Notes under the pieces: model-generated
Told to the model about the DNA's origin: nothing
Seen by the model: the letters and a program-made list of their open reading frames with translations, nothing else
The model's database searches: none
Source: Oculatella sp. LEGE 06141
GTDB taxonomy: Bacteria; Cyanobacteriota; Cyanobacteriia; Elainellales; Elainellaceae
NCBI RefSeq assembly: GCF_015207605.1
Contig: NZ_JADEWO010000029.1
Location: 22,309-86,308 of the forward strand
Reading direction: 5' to 3'
Length of the DNA stretch: 64,000 nt
Position numbers and translations under genes: made by a program
Shown here: positions 17,166-28,720 of the stretch, one piece after another
Layout of the letters: each line of letters opens with the position of its first letter
How positions within the stretch are numbered: position 1 is the stretch's first letter

Positions 17166-17501
17166 TCACGTTGAGAAGAGGTCGTGGGGATGCGATCGCG
17201 AATTCATCAAGCACCAGCCTTTGGTGCGAATAGTTCCATCCCTTTCTGGTTTCGGTTCCAAGACATCCACCGTCCAAATGCGAGCAAACGGCAGTCCAGC
17301 TTTACGGAAGGAGCGACGCACCGTTTCAGCATCGGGTGCTTCAAATTCGCACACGACCGAGCGGCGATCGCGGGACATCATCGATCGAATCCAGCGAACG
17401 TTATGAGCCTGATGGCAGGGAATACCGATCTCGATATCGTGATTCCATTTCGATTCGGTAATGGGGGGATCAAATACTTTTTCAACCAGTACGATCGCCA
17501 T
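17166..17501 (-). CDS. DUF4242 family small protein
   Basis: 111-aa protein of the DUF4242 family (members include a small nickel-binding ferredoxin-like-fold protein from Streptomyces). Visible: [14 protein letters not shown], then [42 protein letters not shown], split here as the conserved core. The start is ATG at 17501, preceded by AGGAGA at seven bases. It overlaps the last 20 bases of the giant regulator gene in another frame, so the two are translationally coupled. Function unknown; the overlap suggests co-expression with the regulator. Confidence 0.8.
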   Translation of the reverse strand: MAIVLVEKVFDPPITESKWNHDIEIGIPCHQAHNVRWIRSMMSRDRRSVVCEFEAPDAETVRRSFRKAGLPFARIWTVDVLEPKPERDGTIRTKGWCLMNSRSHPHDLFST

Positions 17502-20500
17502 GCGTTTCTCCTGATGTTGTGAGGCAAAGTTCGAGCTGCTGAGCAAACTGCTCGACGGCAGCATGAGCGCGAACGCTGATCGGGTGATGGTCAATTTGTC
17601 GCCGCAGATTTTGCAGCGTCACGATCGCTGACTTTGTCTGTCCGAGTGCCAACTGTGCGCGTCCTAAAATGGCTCCGGCAATCGCCAGACAACTGTAATG
17701 TTCAACCACACGCGCCGCTGCGAGTGCTGCTTCGGCATGGGCGATCGCCAATTTCACACGATTTTGCTGTAAGTCAATCTCTGCTGCACAATTGAGCGTG
17801 TAAGCGAGCATCCGCTGGTCGTCTAGCCGATGGAGATCTGAGAGAATTTGCTCAAGTGCCGTCGGGTCGCTATGACTGGAAGCATACTGAGCCAGAAGGA
17901 TGAGAGCTGCTGCAATCGCGCCTTCGCTGCCCGTTTCAGCCATCTGCGCCGCAACCGTTGCCATTTCGTGGCCATAGCGCAGGGCATCAGGGGTGCTGCC
18001 TGCCTCTAATTCCAGCATCGCCAGATACTTCAGGCAAAGGCAGGTGCGCCAGTGGTCTTGATCGGCTTGTGCCATCTGCCAGGCTTGCTCTAAGTGCAGC
18101 CGTGCGCCTTCCCAATCTGCTGCATAGTAGCGGACAATTCCCAGCCCGCTCTGCACATCCAGCAGGTCTTGCCCGACGCGAGCCGCCAGCGATCGCGCTT
18201 CCAGTAGCATTGCCTCAGCGCGGGGCATATCGCGTTCAATTTCAGCTAAACACCAGCCCGTGTATGCCAGCATCCGTGCTGTTGTCGTCGGACTGGCGGT
18301 GCGGCCTCGCTCAGCGGCTTGCAGCGAGTGCTGATGAACACCTGTGAGATTGCCGTGATCGTGATGCAGTGCGATCAGTGCTTCCAGGGCGATCGCTTCC
18401 TGCTCCTGCAACCCCAAGCGGTTCGCCTCGGCAATTAAACGATGCAGGTCAGCCTCAAGCTGGACGACGCGATCGCTTGTGACACCTGCCAGCACAAACA
18501 CTTTGAGCAGGTGGATGTGAAAGTGAATACGCGATCGATCCTCAAGCTGCTGGCAGAACTGCATTCCCCGCTGAGCCAGCTCTGCGGCTTCAGCGTAGGC
18601 AAACAATCTAAGGCTGTGTTGCGCTGCCGCCAGTGCAGCGGTTGCTGCCAGGACATGATTTCCACAGAGCGCGGCGTGATGCGCGATATCGCTGGCGGAT
18701 GAATCGTCAGTTGCAATGTCCTGAAGCGTCTGCGCGATCTGACAGTGCAGCAGACGGCGACGTGGCTCCGAAAGCTGCTGATACGCTACCTGACGGACAA
18801 TATCATGGGCAAAATCATACCCCATGCCGCCGTTGACAGTGCCGGGGCGAATGATGCCCTGCTGCTCCAATTGCTCCATTGCCGTTAGGAGCTGAATGGG
18901 GTTGCGATCGCGCTGACTCGTCTGTTCCACCAACCTCGTCAGCAGATTTGGATTGAAGCTGCGCCCTAACGCCGCTGCCCAAGGCAAAAGCTCACGGGTC
19001 GCTTCGTCAAGCTGAAGCAGGCGGTCTTGAATCAATGATTCTAAATTCGCGGTCGCATCGTCGGGCTGCGATCGCGATCGGGCAAGTTCGAGGATGAATA
19101 AGGGATTGCCGCCACTTTCGGCAAAGACACGCGGCACCCAGTCTTGATCGACGTCAGGGTCGATCGAGTGCATCAAGGCTGCCGTCTGTCCCTGATCGAG
19201 TGGGGCAAGCGTCAGGGACTGCAAGCGCCGTTCACGTCGCAGAGTTTGAATGACTTTAGCAATCGGCTCGTTCATCTGTAGCTCATTAAGGCGAGCAGCA
19301 CAGGCAAATAAAACGGGCGATTGACTCAACAGCCGAATGGCATAGTGCAGCAGGGCGATCGATGCCTCGTCGAGCCACTGGATGTCGTCGAGGAGAATCA
19401 CCACGGTTCGATGTCGGGCAAGCTGAGCCAGCCAGTGTACAACGGCATCAAATAGGCTGCTGCGATCGCGTGGAGAGCCGCTTTGCGCGTCGGCAGGCGC
19501 ATTACCAGGCGGTTCAGTCTGCGGCAGCAGAAATTCTAGCGCAGCGGGCAGCGACAGGTTGTGATTGCGGGCGATTGATCGAATGCCGTCGATCCAGGCT
19601 CCATAGGGACGTACCATTTCAGCCGCGAATCCGCGTCCCCAAACGACATAGCCACCGCTGGCTTCGACGGTTCGAGCCAGTTCTTCCATTAAGCGAGTTT
19701 TACCAATGCCCACTTCACCCAGCAGCAGCAACACTTCAGCGGTTGAATGGAGCCAGCGATCGATCGTCGTCCACTCGCGATCGCGTCCAATTGGAGGACG
19801 TGTCGATGCTGGCTTGAGCAATGTATCGCTGGCAGAGCCAAGTTCGATCGCACCCAGCGTCTTTAGAGCCACGATTTGCGCTTCTGCGAGTCCGGTTGCG
19901 CCGGTGATGTTCATGCCTTCGTAGGGGCGATCGCTCCTCAAGGTTTTCAAGCAGGTTTCGGTTCGCCAATTCCAGAGTTTAATTGTTTCATCGGCACTGC
20001 TGCTCGCCAGTGTTTCATTGTCGGGGCTAAATACCACTTTGATGATTCGATCGGTATGTCCAGACAGGGTTCTTCCTTCTTGTTCCGTTTCCAGTGCGCG
20101 AATTCTGATGGTGTAGTCATCGTTGCCACAGACAAACAGGCGAGTATCCGGGCTGAGGGCAAGCGGCAATTCATGAGAGGCGGCTGGAACTGTATTCAAT
20201 AGTCGTCCGGTCTGCACATCCCAAACCTTAAAGCCATCCCCATCACCAGCACTCACCAGCGTCGATTCATTCTGGCGAAAATAGGCTTGCCACACCGCAG
20301 CCACATGACCGCTTAGCGTGTGTAGCAGACGCCCGGTTTTGACCTCCCACAGCTTCACGGTATGGTCGCTACTGCTGCTGGCAAGCATGTCAGCAGCGCT
20401 AAACACCAGCGAGATGACCCAGTTGGTATGCCCTGCTAGCGTCTTCAACAGCCGTCCGGTTTCCACATCCCACAGCTTCACCGTGCAGTCTTCACCTCCA

Positions 20501-23500
20501 GTTGCCAGGATGGTGCTATCTGAACTAAAGGCAACGGCCCAAACGAGAAAGATATGTCCCTGTAGCGCCCTTAACAGTTGTCCGGTCTGCACATCCCAGA
20601 GTTTGATGTCGTTGTCGCTGCCGCTTGCCAGGAACCGACCATCCGGGCTAAAAGCGACCGATGCCACCCAGCCCCTATGTCCTGGTAGCGTTCTCAACAG
20701 TTGTCCAGTTTCGACATCCCAGAGCTTTACGGTATGGTCTTCGTAACCACTTGCCAGCAGACGACCATCGGCGCTAAAGCAAATCGATCGCGGCAAATTC
20801 GATCGCCCCTGCAATGTTTTCAGCAAGTGCCCGCTCTGCGCGTCCCACAGCTTCAGCGTATGGTCTTCGCCACCGCTGGCTAAAAGCTGACCATCCGGGC
20901 TGAATTTGACCGACCAGACCAAACGACTGTGGGCTTGCAGCGTTTTGAGGAGCTGCCCGGTTTGCACATCCCACAGCCGGATAGTGTCGTCCTTGCTGCC
21001 GCTGACGAGCATTCGGCTATCTGGGCTGAAGTATAAGGACGAAATCCAGTTGGTGTGTCCCCGCAAGGTCTGCAACCGTTGCCCGGTTTGGATATCCCAA
21101 AGAATAATGCTGTCGTCAGCACTGGCAAGCCATTTGCCGTCTGGGCTGATGGTAACGAACGCCACCCGATCGCCATGTCCCTGCAAAGTATTCAATAGCT
21201 GTCCCGTTGCAACATCCCACAGCTTTACCGTGCGATCGCTGCTACCGCTAGCCAGGAGATTGCCGTCGGGATGAAAGGCAACTGACCAAACCGAATTGAT
21301 ATGTCCTTCTAACCGTGTTCGGCTTTGTCCGGTGGCAATGTCCCAAAGGGTGATGGCGCGATCGCCGCTGCCGCTGGCTAGCAGGCTGCCGTTGGGGTGG
21401 AAGGCGACAGCCCAAACGAGATCATCTGCTTGCAGCGTTTGCAGCAGTTGCCCTGTTTTAACCTGCCATAGCTTGATGGTGTGGTCGGTGCTGCCGCTGG
21501 CTAGCAGAGAGCCATCAGGACTGAAGGCAACCGACTCGACCCAGGAGTGGTGTCCTTTAATCGTCAAGATGGGCTGATAGTCGGATAGTCGCCAGAGCCG
21601 AATGCTGCCGCTGTGTTCACCTGTTGCCACAACCGCTGCATCTGGGCTGAAGGCGATCGAGTGAATCACGCTGCCAATCTGCATAAAATCGGGCTTTATA
21701 AAGTTGGTATGGGTGAAGTTGACGCGATACAAATTGACGTGTTGAAGATAGGCATGGCGAATGGTCAAACCCGAAAAATCAGAATCAGTTAAGTCAATGT
21801 TGAGATAGCCGCAGAGGTTGATGAAGTTACCGCTGGCGTAACCTGTTCGTAGAGTTTCCTGGCGTTGCAGCAGCTTGAGAATGGATTGCAACTGCTCTTT
21901 TAGCCGGCTAGAATTACCGATCGCCTGACGTAGCTGGTTGGCAACTGGCTCTAATATCAACCGAGTCTGACTTTCGCGCACATAATCCTTAACCGTTGTT
22001 TGAATTAAGGCGTATTGATTGAACAAAACCAGTTGTTTGGTTACAAGTTCAGTCGCAATTTGCTGGGTCAAGCGATCGCACACATACTCCATTACCACAG
22101 GCTGTTGAGTATAGCTGCCTGTGCGTTTTTCGATAAGCGATCGCCACCGCAACGACTTCAGAGCCTCTAAAAAATTGGCGCGGGTTACCGCTGGAAAGAT
22201 ATCGGCTTCTAGCTGAGCGATCGTTGTCCATTCCCGGTTAATGGCTAGCCAATACAGAATCGTTTGCTCTAGCGACGACAGCCGCTCAAACTGCTGTTCT
22301 AATAGATGCCGAATTTCGCCAAACAAGACGGCATCTTGCTGCAAAAATTGCTCAATATCACCATCAAACACAGCTTGAATTGAGCTGGCAACAACCATTA
22401 GCGCTAGTGGATTACCGCCATACTGTTTGATGAGTTGCTGTTTATGCGCTTCCGATCCCACTACTCCCCTGGCGTTCAGCAACACTTTAGCGGTTTCTGC
22501 TGAACCGCCTAGCTCGAAGGTTCGCACGGTTTCTCCCTCTTGCGTCGCCAGTTCAGCAGGTTTTTCACGGCTGGTCAGCAGCAAACAGCTTTGATGCGGT
22601 CTTTCACCAACTGCCTGAAACAGATCTCCGTACGTTTCGTAATCTGGGCGATACTGTCCGGCGCGATCGCCCGCCTCAAATAGTGTTTCCGCATTGTCAA
22701 GGATGACCAGAGCGCGTCGCGCCCGCAGCCAGTGAACCAAGCGGCCAATTTCCGCTTCCGTCTCCTGCTGCTGCGACAGAAACGACACCAGATCGGCCAG
22801 CAACGCTTTTAAGGGTGGCGCATTCCGCAGCGATCGCCAGATGATGCATTCAAAGCAATCTTGCCCGGCGACCTGCTGCGCCAGCTTCACCGCTACAGCA
22901 GTTTTGCCAATGCCACCCATGCCCAGCAGTAAGACGAGTCGGCAGCGGTCATTAACAATCCATTGCTCCAACGTTCTAAGTTCTGTCTCTCGCCCATAGA
23001 AGATGGAAACGTCGCTTGCTTCGCCCCAGGAAATGGTTGGCTCCCAATTTTGATGCGGCTTGGCGGGGGCGGCGTTTGGTGTGGGTAGGCTTTGCTCGTC
23101 TTCGCTGAGAATTTGCTGATAGAGGGTTTGAGTGGCTGCGCTCGGGTCGATGCCGAGTTCTTCGCGCAGCATCGTCATGCAGCGGTGATAGGTTTGCAGC
23201 GCGTTGGCGCGATCGCCACTCAGCGCATACAGCCGCATCAAAGTGCAGTAGGTCGTTTCATTGAGCGAATCCACTCGCAAAAGCTGCTGCGCGTAGCCCA
23301 ACGCAGTGCGGTAGTCTTGCTGCTGCACCAGCAGATCAACCAGCCGCTCGAAAGTGCTCACCCGCAGTTGCCCCAGCCGTTCGCGCTCTGGTAACACCCA
23401 CTCGTCTTCGCAGTTGGGCAGCAAATCGCCGCGATACAGCGACAAAGCGTGCTCCAGGCTCGATCGCACCAGTGCCGGATCGGCGGATTGGTCTGCCGTT

Positions 23501-23835
23501 TTCACGGCTTTTTCAAACTCCGCGACATCTAGCTCGATCGCAGCAGTGGGCTGCCACTGGATCGTTTTGGCATCCACAAGCAGGTAATTCTCTGCCTGTG
23601 GCAACGCATGACGGAGGTTGCTCAGCTCTTTGCGTAGATTGGTACGAGCCTGGGTGTCGCTCGAGTCTGCCCAAAGATGAAAAGCGATCCGCTGCCGCAG
23701 TTGCGGACTATGACGGTTCAGCACCAGATACGCCAGCAACGCCTGCGATCGCCCGCTGCTCATTCCACTCACGGTGCGATTGCCGTCAGTTAAGCAAAAC
23801 TCTCCAAGAAGTTTGATCTGCAATGTCGGAGACAT
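17482..23835 (-). CDS. Giant chimeric signalling protein: winged-helix/BTAD + NB-ARC + 14 WD40 + AAA ATPase + TPR-like tail
   Basis: 2117 aa. Residues 1-100 are an OmpR-like winged helix (LLGEFCL...[11 protein letters not shown]...[12 protein letters not shown]); 100-240 a bacterial transcriptional activator (BTAD) domain as in SARP regulators; 280-600 an NB-ARC STAND ATPase (P-loop GMGGIGKT at 305-312, Walker [10 protein letters not shown] near 375-383); about 665-720 pentapeptide-like repeats; about 722-1310 fourteen WD40 repeats, enough for two seven-bladed propellers. The WD40 block ends with [18 protein letters not shown], the usual C-terminus of cyanobacterial NB-ARC-WD40 proteins. Here another 800 residues follow: an AAA_16/MalT-type ATPase (P-loop GEVGIGKT, Walker [16 protein letters not shown]) and a helical TPR-like region to the end. 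It looks like a BTAD-AAA-TPR regulator with an NB-ARC-WD40 cassette inserted. Targets unknown; the divergent methyltransferase gene is a candidate. Confidence 0.9.
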   Translation of the reverse strand: MSPTLQIKLLGEFCLTDGNRTVSGMSSGRSQALLAYLVLNRHSPQLRQRIAFHLWADSSDTQARTNLRKELSNLRHALPQAENYLLVDAKTIQWQPTAAIELDVAEFEKAVKTADQSADPALVRSSLEHALSLYRGDLLPNCEDEWVLPERERLGQLRVSTFERLVDLLVQQQDYRTALGYAQQLLRVDSLNETTYCTLMRLYALSGDRANALQTYHRCMTMLREELGIDPSAATQTLYQQILSEDEQSLPTPNAAPAKPHQNWEPTISWGEASDVSIFYGRETELRTLEQWIVNDRCRLVLLLGMGGIGKTAVAVKLAQQVAGQDCFECIIWRSLRNAPPLKALLADLVSFLSQQQETEAEIGRLVHWLRARRALVILDNAETLFEAGDRAGQYRPDYETYGDLFQAVGERPHQSCLLLTSREKPAELATQEGETVRTFELGGSAETAKVLLNARGVVGSEAHKQQLIKQYGGNPLALMVVASSIQAVFDGDIEQFLQQDAVLFGEIRHLLEQQFERLSSLEQTILYWLAINREWTTIAQLEADIFPAVTRANFLEALKSLRWRSLIEKRTGSYTQQPVVMEYVCDRLTQQIATELVTKQLVLFNQYALIQTTVKDYVRESQTRLILEPVANQLRQAIGNSSRLKEQLQSILKLLQRQETLRTGYASGNFINLCGYLNIDLTDSDFSGLTIRHAYLQHVNLYRVNFTHTNFIKPDFMQIGSVIHSIAFSPDAAVVATGEHSGSIRLWRLSDYQPILTIKGHHSWVESVAFSPDGSLLASGSTDHTIKLWQVKTGQLLQTLQADDLVWAVAFHPNGSLLASGSGDRAITLWDIATGQSRTRLEGHINSVWSVAFHPDGNLLASGSSDRTVKLWDVATGQLLNTLQGHGDRVAFVTISPDGKWLASADDSIILWDIQTGQRLQTLRGHTNWISSLYFSPDSRMLVSGSKDDTIRLWDVQTGQLLKTLQAHSRLVWSVKFSPDGQLLASGGEDHTLKLWDAQSGHLLKTLQGRSNLPRSICFSADGRLLASGYEDHTVKLWDVETGQLLRTLPGHRGWVASVAFSPDGRFLASGSDNDIKLWDVQTGQLLRALQGHIFLVWAVAFSSDSTILATGGEDCTVKLWDVETGRLLKTLAGHTNWVISLVFSAADMLASSSSDHTVKLWEVKTGRLLHTLSGHVAAVWQAYFRQNESTLVSAGDGDGFKVWDVQTGRLLNTVPAASHELPLALSPDTRLFVCGNDDYTIRIRALETEQEGRTLSGHTDRIIKVVFSPDNETLASSSADETIKLWNWRTETCLKTLRSDRPYEGMNITGATGLAEAQIVALKTLGAIELGSASDTLLKPASTRPPIGRDREWTTIDRWLHSTAEVLLLLGEVGIGKTRLMEELARTVEASGGYVVWGRGFAAEMVRPYGAWIDGIRSIARNHNLSLPAALEFLLPQTEPPGNAPADAQSGSPRDRSSLFDAVVHWLAQLARHRTVVILLDDIQWLDEASIALLHYAIRLLSQSPVLFACAARLNELQMNEPIAKVIQTLRRERRLQSLTLAPLDQGQTAALMHSIDPDVDQDWVPRVFAESGGNPLFILELARSRSQPDDATANLESLIQDRLLQLDEATRELLPWAAALGRSFNPNLLTRLVEQTSQRDRNPIQLLTAMEQLEQQGIIRPGTVNGGMGYDFAHDIVRQVAYQQLSEPRRRLLHCQIAQTLQDIATDDSSASDIAHHAALCGNHVLAATAALAAAQHSLRLFAYAEAAELAQRGMQFCQQLEDRSRIHFHIHLLKVFVLAGVTSDRVVQLEADLHRLIAEANRLGLQEQEAIALEALIALHHDHGNLTGVHQHSLQAAERGRTASPTTTARMLAYTGWCLAEIERDMPRAEAMLLEARSLAARVGQDLLDVQSGLGIVRYYAADWEGARLHLEQAWQMAQADQDHWRTCLCLKYLAMLELEAGSTPDALRYGHEMATVAAQMAETGSEGAIAAALILLAQYASSHSDPTALEQILSDLHRLDDQRMLAYTLNCAAEIDLQQNRVKLAIAHAEAALAAARVVEHYSCLAIAGAILGRAQLALGQTKSAIVTLQNLRRQIDHHPISVRAHAAVEQFAQQLELCLTTSGETHGDRTG

Positions 23836-24068
23836 GCTGTTTCAAGTGAGACTCAGTTGCGAAGAAGTCCTACCTTTACATATAGAGTTTCAAGGCGATT
23901 TTTCCAAAGTTCAATAGAAATTTACAACAATTACAGACTTAATCAGACCTATCTACTGTTGCTTTGCCAGGTCAGGAACGCTTTCGGAACGGTTTGGGAG
24001 CGCCTCGATCGCTAACTTGATTTCAGATGCAAAGACGCATCAGAAAATTGTTAGCCGAGGAGCCAACT

Positions 24069-25142
24069 ATGACCACTCAAACCTTTGACACAACAAAAGC
24101 CGCCGCCTTTGCCGATCGAATGCTGAGTGTCCTCAACAGCGGCGCGATCGCCCTGATGACCTCGATCGGCCATCGCACCGAACTGTTCGACACGATGGCA
24201 GAACTGCCGCCCTCTACCAGCCAGCAGATTGCCGATGCCGCCGGACTCAACGAGCGCTATGTACGCGAATGGCTTGGCGCGATGGTGACAGGCGGGTTTG
24301 TCGAGTATGACGCGATCGCCAAAACCTACATGCTACCTGCGGAACACGCTGCTTTCCTGATCCGGGCTGCGGCCTCTGACAATATTGCTGTCTTCGCCCA
24401 ATATGTGCCGCTGCTGGGAACGGTAGAAGAGCAAATCATTGACTGCTTCTACAAAGGTGGCGGTGTGCCCTATTCCGAGTACAAACGCTTTCATGCCGTG
24501 ATGGCAGAAGATAGCGGCCAAAGTGTTGTCTCTGCCCTGTTTGATCATGTGCTGCCCCTCATCCCCGGACTGACTGAAGCATTGCAGCAGGGCATTCACG
24601 TTTTGGATATTGGCTGTGGCAGTGGACGGGCGTTAAACAAAATGGCAGAGGCATTTCCGAACAGTCGCTTCACCGGCTACGACTTCTCTGAAGAAGCGGT
24701 TGCCAATGCCACTGCCGACGCTCAGATGCGAAAGCTGAGCAATATTCAGTTCCAGGTTAAAGATGCCGCCACGATCGAGGAGCGCGATCGCTACGACTTG
24801 ATCACCACCTTTGATGCCATTCACGATCAGGCAAAACCTGATGTCGTGCTACAAAACATCTGTCGCGCATTGCGATCGGATGGGGTTTACCTGATGCAGG
24901 ATATTCACGCAACAACGGATGTAGGCGGAAATCTCGATCATCCGCTGGGTTCACTGCTCTACACCGTCTCCTGTATGCACTGCATGACCGTTTCACTCGC
25001 GTATGGCGGCATGGGATTAGGAGCAATGTGGGGCAAAGAAAAAGCGCTAGAACTATTAGCTGAAGCGGGCTTTCAGCAGGTTGAAATCAAGCAATTGGCG
25101 CACGACTTTCAGAATGACTACTACATCGTTCGCAAGCACTAA
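24069..25142 (+). CDS. Class I SAM-dependent methyltransferase with N-terminal winged helix
   Basis: 357 aa. Residues 1-100 form a winged-helix/dimerisation region ([40 protein letters not shown]) like plant and bacterial O-methyltransferases. The catalytic Rossmann domain follows with motif [21 protein letters not shown] near 180-200, the acidic post-I FTGYDFSE, and [14 protein letters not shown] 24069 ([10 protein letters not shown]) with GAGGAG just upstream is preferred to an earlier in-frame ATG at 24027. Substrate cannot be read from sequence. It is transcribed away from the giant regulator, 233 bases between starts. Confidence 0.88.
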   Translation: MTTQTFDTTKAAAFADRMLSVLNSGAIALMTSIGHRTELFDTMAELPPSTSQQIADAAGLNERYVREWLGAMVTGGFVEYDAIAKTYMLPAEHAAFLIRAAASDNIAVFAQYVPLLGTVEEQIIDCFYKGGGVPYSEYKRFHAVMAEDSGQSVVSALFDHVLPLIPGLTEALQQGIHVLDIGCGSGRALNKMAEAFPNSRFTGYDFSEEAVANATADAQMRKLSNIQFQVKDAATIEERDRYDLITTFDAIHDQAKPDVVLQNICRALRSDGVYLMQDIHATTDVGGNLDHPLGSLLYTVSCMHCMTVSLAYGGMGLGAMWGKEKALELLAEAGFQQVEIKQLAHDFQNDYYIVRKH

Positions 25143-25309
25143 AGCCGTTTAACCATGTGCAAATTATGTGCATTCGCAGCACGGTCTTCCCGTGTTCGCC
25201 AGGATTCGCTTGTCTTTAATCTCAGTCAGTTTGCAACTGCTGTAGCAGCAAAATCACTATCTGAGCGATCGGTTTCTCAACCACCAACCAACATTCAGGA
25301 GAAGTCAAC

Positions 25310-25585
25310 ATGAAAGGAACAGGGACAGATGACGAAGTATTAGAATTCGCAGTTCACTCAGAATCTAGTCAGCAAAAACCAGCAACGTTTGCTGCAAAAC
25401 TCGATCGCATTGTGCGCGATTTGATTGAGTCAATTATTTCGGTGAATGAACTGAAAATCTATTCATTCAGGAACAAGTCTGGCAGTGCTTATTGGGCCAT
25501 TCAAGACTCGATCGCAGGACAAAAAGTATTTTTTGAATCTGAACAAGACGTGCGGGCATGGCTTGACAGACGCTACTACCACTAA
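25310..25585 (+). CDS. Small hypothetical protein
   Basis: 91 aa, family not recognised. Acidic N-terminus (TGTDDEVLEFAVHSE), then a helical segment DRIVRDLIESIISVNELK and a C-terminal VFFESEQDVRAWLDRRYY. No signal peptide or membrane segment. AGGAGA eight bases before the ATG is a good ribosome site. It precedes a secreted RTX-type gene by 40 bases on the same strand, so co-transcription is likely. Confidence 0.65.
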   Translation: MKGTGTDDEVLEFAVHSESSQQKPATFAAKLDRIVRDLIESIISVNELKIYSFRNKSGSAYWAIQDSIAGQKVFFESEQDVRAWLDRRYYH

Positions 25586-25625
25586 CCCAACTCATCCACA
25601 CAGCAACCCAAGGGAGAATTGCACA

Positions 25626-26975
25626 ATGGCAGAAGTAATTGAAACCCCTGACAATAATACATTTGCAACCGCAACGAATCTGGGTAACATTCGCAATAGT
25701 CCGTTTGTTCGAGGTGATTTGTTTGGCACTGATTCGGCGGATTTCTTCAAATTTCAAGTCGATCGCGCTACCAAAGGCGGGATTGCAGTTGTCCCACAAG
25801 GGGTGGACACTAATTTGGTGCTGTTCAACAGCAGCGGTCAACAGATTAGGAATTCTCTCAAGCCAGGAACCGCCATAGAATCGATCGCGTTTGACAATTT
25901 GCTAGCAGGTGAATATACCTTGCTGGTCAGCAAATCAACGGGCAGTGGCAGCTATACGCTCAGTGCAAATGGCCGTGCGATTACTCGTGCCCAAATGAGT
26001 GTCACGGTCGATCGACTGACAGCACTTGAACGCTATGACACGAAGGTTCCGTTCACAAACTTTGATCGCGCCGACTTTTACATTGAAACAAACATTGAAG
26101 GGCGCAGGAAGAACAGCCGGGTCTTTGGAAACGATAACGATATCAATCCTAACTTTACAGTTACTCAAGAGGTTGATATTAACAAACTGCTCCTTTTTGC
26201 CAGCATTGGAGCAAAAGACGAAGATCCTGATACCGATGATATTGCTGACATTGATCCTGGTGTCCCAGGGAATGATATTCCTTTCGATTTTGATCCAATC
26301 AAAGGTGAAGCAAAAGCAAGGGGGTTTGCGTTTACATCTCCGTTCCCAGAAGGACAAATTATTACTTCAGAGGGTAACGGCGACGTTCTTTTTCCAACCC
26401 CGATCTTCAACACTCGTAATAAAGGAGCAAGAATTTCTTTCCGTATCAACTACGACACCTTCACTTCATCCACCTCCAGCTTCAGTAACAGTACTCCGCT
26501 CATTGTTGGCACCAACGCCAGTCAAGATCTGACTGGACAAAATCGAGGCGGCATCCTCTGCGGCGAAGGCGGCAACGACAACCTCTCCGGCATGGGTGGC
26601 AACGATGCTCTGTGCGGTGGTACGGGCAACGACAAGCTCAATGGCGGCACAGGCAATGATATCAGTTTTGGCGGCTTGGGACGCGACACCCATACAGGTG
26701 GTGCTGGCAGAGATACCTTTGTGCTAACGCTCAATGACGGTGTGGATGTGATCAAAGACTTCCAGAAGGGCAGAGATAAACTGGGGCTTTCGATCGAGCT
26801 AAACTCTGAAATTCTCGACATCGTGCAGCAAGGCAAAAACACCGTAATTGGCGTGGGCGGTGAACGACTCGCCATTCTCTCAAATGTAAAAGCCAATCAA
26901 ATTAATGCTGCTGATTTTGTCACCGTAGACCTCTCCCGCTTCAAAGGAATCGAAGTGCCAACCTTAGTTGCATAG
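25626..26975 (+). CDS. Secreted PPC-domain/RTX calcium-binding protein 1
   Basis: 449 aa. The N-terminal ~110 residues resemble the bacterial pre-peptidase C-terminal (PPC) domain (NNTFATATNLGN, DSADFFKFQVDRATKGG, GEYTLLVSKSTGSGSYTL). Residues about 345-400 are RTX nonapeptides (GGEGGNDNLSGMGGNDAL-type GGxGxDxL) that bind calcium. The C-terminus has RDTFVLTLNDGVDVIKDFQKGRDKLGLS, the usual post-RTX secretion region of type I substrates. No N-terminal signal peptide, consistent with ABC/HlyD/TolC export. ATG 25626 with GGGAGAA upstream is chosen; an earlier in-frame start would overlap the small gene. Paralogue of 27220-28695. Adhesive or surface role inferred. Confidence 0.87.
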   Translation: MAEVIETPDNNTFATATNLGNIRNSPFVRGDLFGTDSADFFKFQVDRATKGGIAVVPQGVDTNLVLFNSSGQQIRNSLKPGTAIESIAFDNLLAGEYTLLVSKSTGSGSYTLSANGRAITRAQMSVTVDRLTALERYDTKVPFTNFDRADFYIETNIEGRRKNSRVFGNDNDINPNFTVTQEVDINKLLLFASIGAKDEDPDTDDIADIDPGVPGNDIPFDFDPIKGEAKARGFAFTSPFPEGQIITSEGNGDVLFPTPIFNTRNKGARISFRINYDTFTSSTSSFSNSTPLIVGTNASQDLTGQNRGGILCGEGGNDNLSGMGGNDALCGGTGNDKLNGGTGNDISFGGLGRDTHTGGAGRDTFVLTLNDGVDVIKDFQKGRDKLGLSIELNSEILDIVQQGKNTVIGVGGERLAILSNVKANQINAADFVTVDLSRFKGIEVPTLVA

Positions 26976-27219
26976 CTATCAGCAAGTGCGATCGCACGGG
27001 TTGCGCTTCTAACTCAAATCGGTGCTACTCAATCTGTTTAAGTTCGATCGCTACACTTTCACCTTTCACTCACTGCAATTTCTCGTTTTATGTCTTCCTA
27101 CCGTAGACACCGTGGCCTACAGGCTGTCTATTTTCGCGCCTGTCAGCTACAGGCACCGTTTCTCAAACTCACGCTTCATTGCTCACTGAATCACTCACAC
27201 TCTCAGGAGAAATTCAATT

Positions 27220-28695
27220 ATGGCAAATGTAATCATTGACACCCTACTCAATCCCAATACCATCGTTCGAGAGCAAGAACAAAACAACCTTCTTGACACG
27301 CGAAATGGCCTGCTCAGAGATGCCGAAGCGGTGTTTGGCAATTTGCCCGACGGCACGGTTGGCGCAGCAGGCAACATTAACGGAGCCAACAACATTGGAC
27401 TCAATGATGCCACTGATGTCTTCTCATTCACGGTCGATCGCCCCGCCCGACTCGATGCCAGGTTGCTTTCCAATAACGAGAAAGAAATTTCATTCAACCT
27501 CGTCAAAGACTTCAATAACAACGGCAAGAAAGACTTTGGTGCGAACTTTGAAGATCTGCTGGATGCCTCGTTCCAACCGGGAGCCGATCAGATCTCGTTC
27601 GATCGCCTCGATCCGGGCACTTACTTTCTCGAAGTCAACAAAACCGCCGTTCCCAACAACTCGATCGACTACACACTAATTCCCAAAGCATCTGCCATTG
27701 CAAACGCCAAGCTGAATATTGAGATTGAGCGATTAATTCCGCTCGGTACGAAGGGCAATGTGGTGGTGCGGGCTGAAATCGACGGGCGAATCCGAGAAAC
27801 CCAACCGTTTGCACCGATCGCCAATCAAGGCATTTTTCTTAGCGCACCCGTTGACCCCAACAAACGCGAAGTGACGGTCAAACTGGATGCGTTCAAACTG
27901 TCTGCGAATGGCAGGCGATCGCCTCTAGATCTCAACTTCAAATCTGGCACAACCCAACTATCGTTTACCTACGATACATTGACTCGTGAAGTCAAAGGAG
28001 AAACCGGATTTGGCTTCTTTGGCAAGGAGAACGCCGTAATTCGGCAGACGATTCGCGGTGATGGCGAAGGATCAATTAACGGCATCCGCGTCAGTTATGA
28101 CAGCTCGACGGTTTCCGATGTGCTGGTGGGTGGCGATCCGGCTGCCATCTTGCAGGCCAACAACATTCCTGTGATTCGCGGCAGTAACGGTCAAGACCCA
28201 ATGCGGGGGACGGCCAACAGCGGCATTCTGCTGGCACTGGGCGGCAACGATCGCGTCAATAGCGGCGGCGGCGATGATATCGTCGATGGCGGCAGTGGTA
28301 AAGATGTGATTACGGGCGGCACAGGCAACGACATTCTGATTGGCGGCACGGGTAGCGATCGCATCTTCGGCAGTAGCGGCGATGATCTACTCGATGGCGG
28401 CCAAGGCTCAGACCTGCTCGTTGGCGGTGCAGGCGCAGATACCTTTGTGCTGGCTCGTGGCAATGGCAGCGATATCATCCAGGACTTCCGCAACGGACAA
28501 GACTTCATTGGACTCAGCGGCTTAACTGTTGGCGATCTGAAATTTGTGCAGCAGGGCAGCAGCACGGTTATTCAGGCAGGCCGAGAACCACTTGCTACCC
28601 TGCAAGGCATTCGCCCCTCCCAGCTTGACCTCGCCGATTTTAAGTCAATTTCAACGATGTCTGTGTTAGGAGCGAGCGTTCCCATTCTGGCGTAG
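27220..28695 (+). CDS. Secreted PPC-domain/RTX calcium-binding protein 2
   Basis: 491 aa, same architecture as the preceding gene. The N-terminal PPC-like part contains DATDVFSFTVDRPARLDARL and GTYFLEVNKT. The RTX block at about 345-405 has six or more GGxGxDxL repeats (GGGDDIVDGGSGKDVITGG, GGTGSDRIFG, GGQGSDLLVGGAGADTFVL). The tail NGSDIIQDFRNGQDFIGLSGL is the secretion-signal region. AGGAGAAATTCAATT precedes the ATG. A 244-base gap with no evident gene separates it from its paralogue. Together they are probably a duplicated pair of type I secretion substrates. Confidence 0.88.
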   Translation: MANVIIDTLLNPNTIVREQEQNNLLDTRNGLLRDAEAVFGNLPDGTVGAAGNINGANNIGLNDATDVFSFTVDRPARLDARLLSNNEKEISFNLVKDFNNNGKKDFGANFEDLLDASFQPGADQISFDRLDPGTYFLEVNKTAVPNNSIDYTLIPKASAIANAKLNIEIERLIPLGTKGNVVVRAEIDGRIRETQPFAPIANQGIFLSAPVDPNKREVTVKLDAFKLSANGRRSPLDLNFKSGTTQLSFTYDTLTREVKGETGFGFFGKENAVIRQTIRGDGEGSINGIRVSYDSSTVSDVLVGGDPAAILQANNIPVIRGSNGQDPMRGTANSGILLALGGNDRVNSGGGDDIVDGGSGKDVITGGTGNDILIGGTGSDRIFGSSGDDLLDGGQGSDLLVGGAGADTFVLARGNGSDIIQDFRNGQDFIGLSGLTVGDLKFVQQGSSTVIQAGREPLATLQGIRPSQLDLADFKSISTMSVLGASVPILA

Positions 28696-28720
28696 CAAAT
28701 CGCCCAACGGAGCCTTACAC

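Noticed and set aside
20318..21577. Several frames antisense to the WD40 region
   Set aside because: They repeat with the WD40 periodicity, encode no known domain, and are explained by the giant gene's codon pattern.
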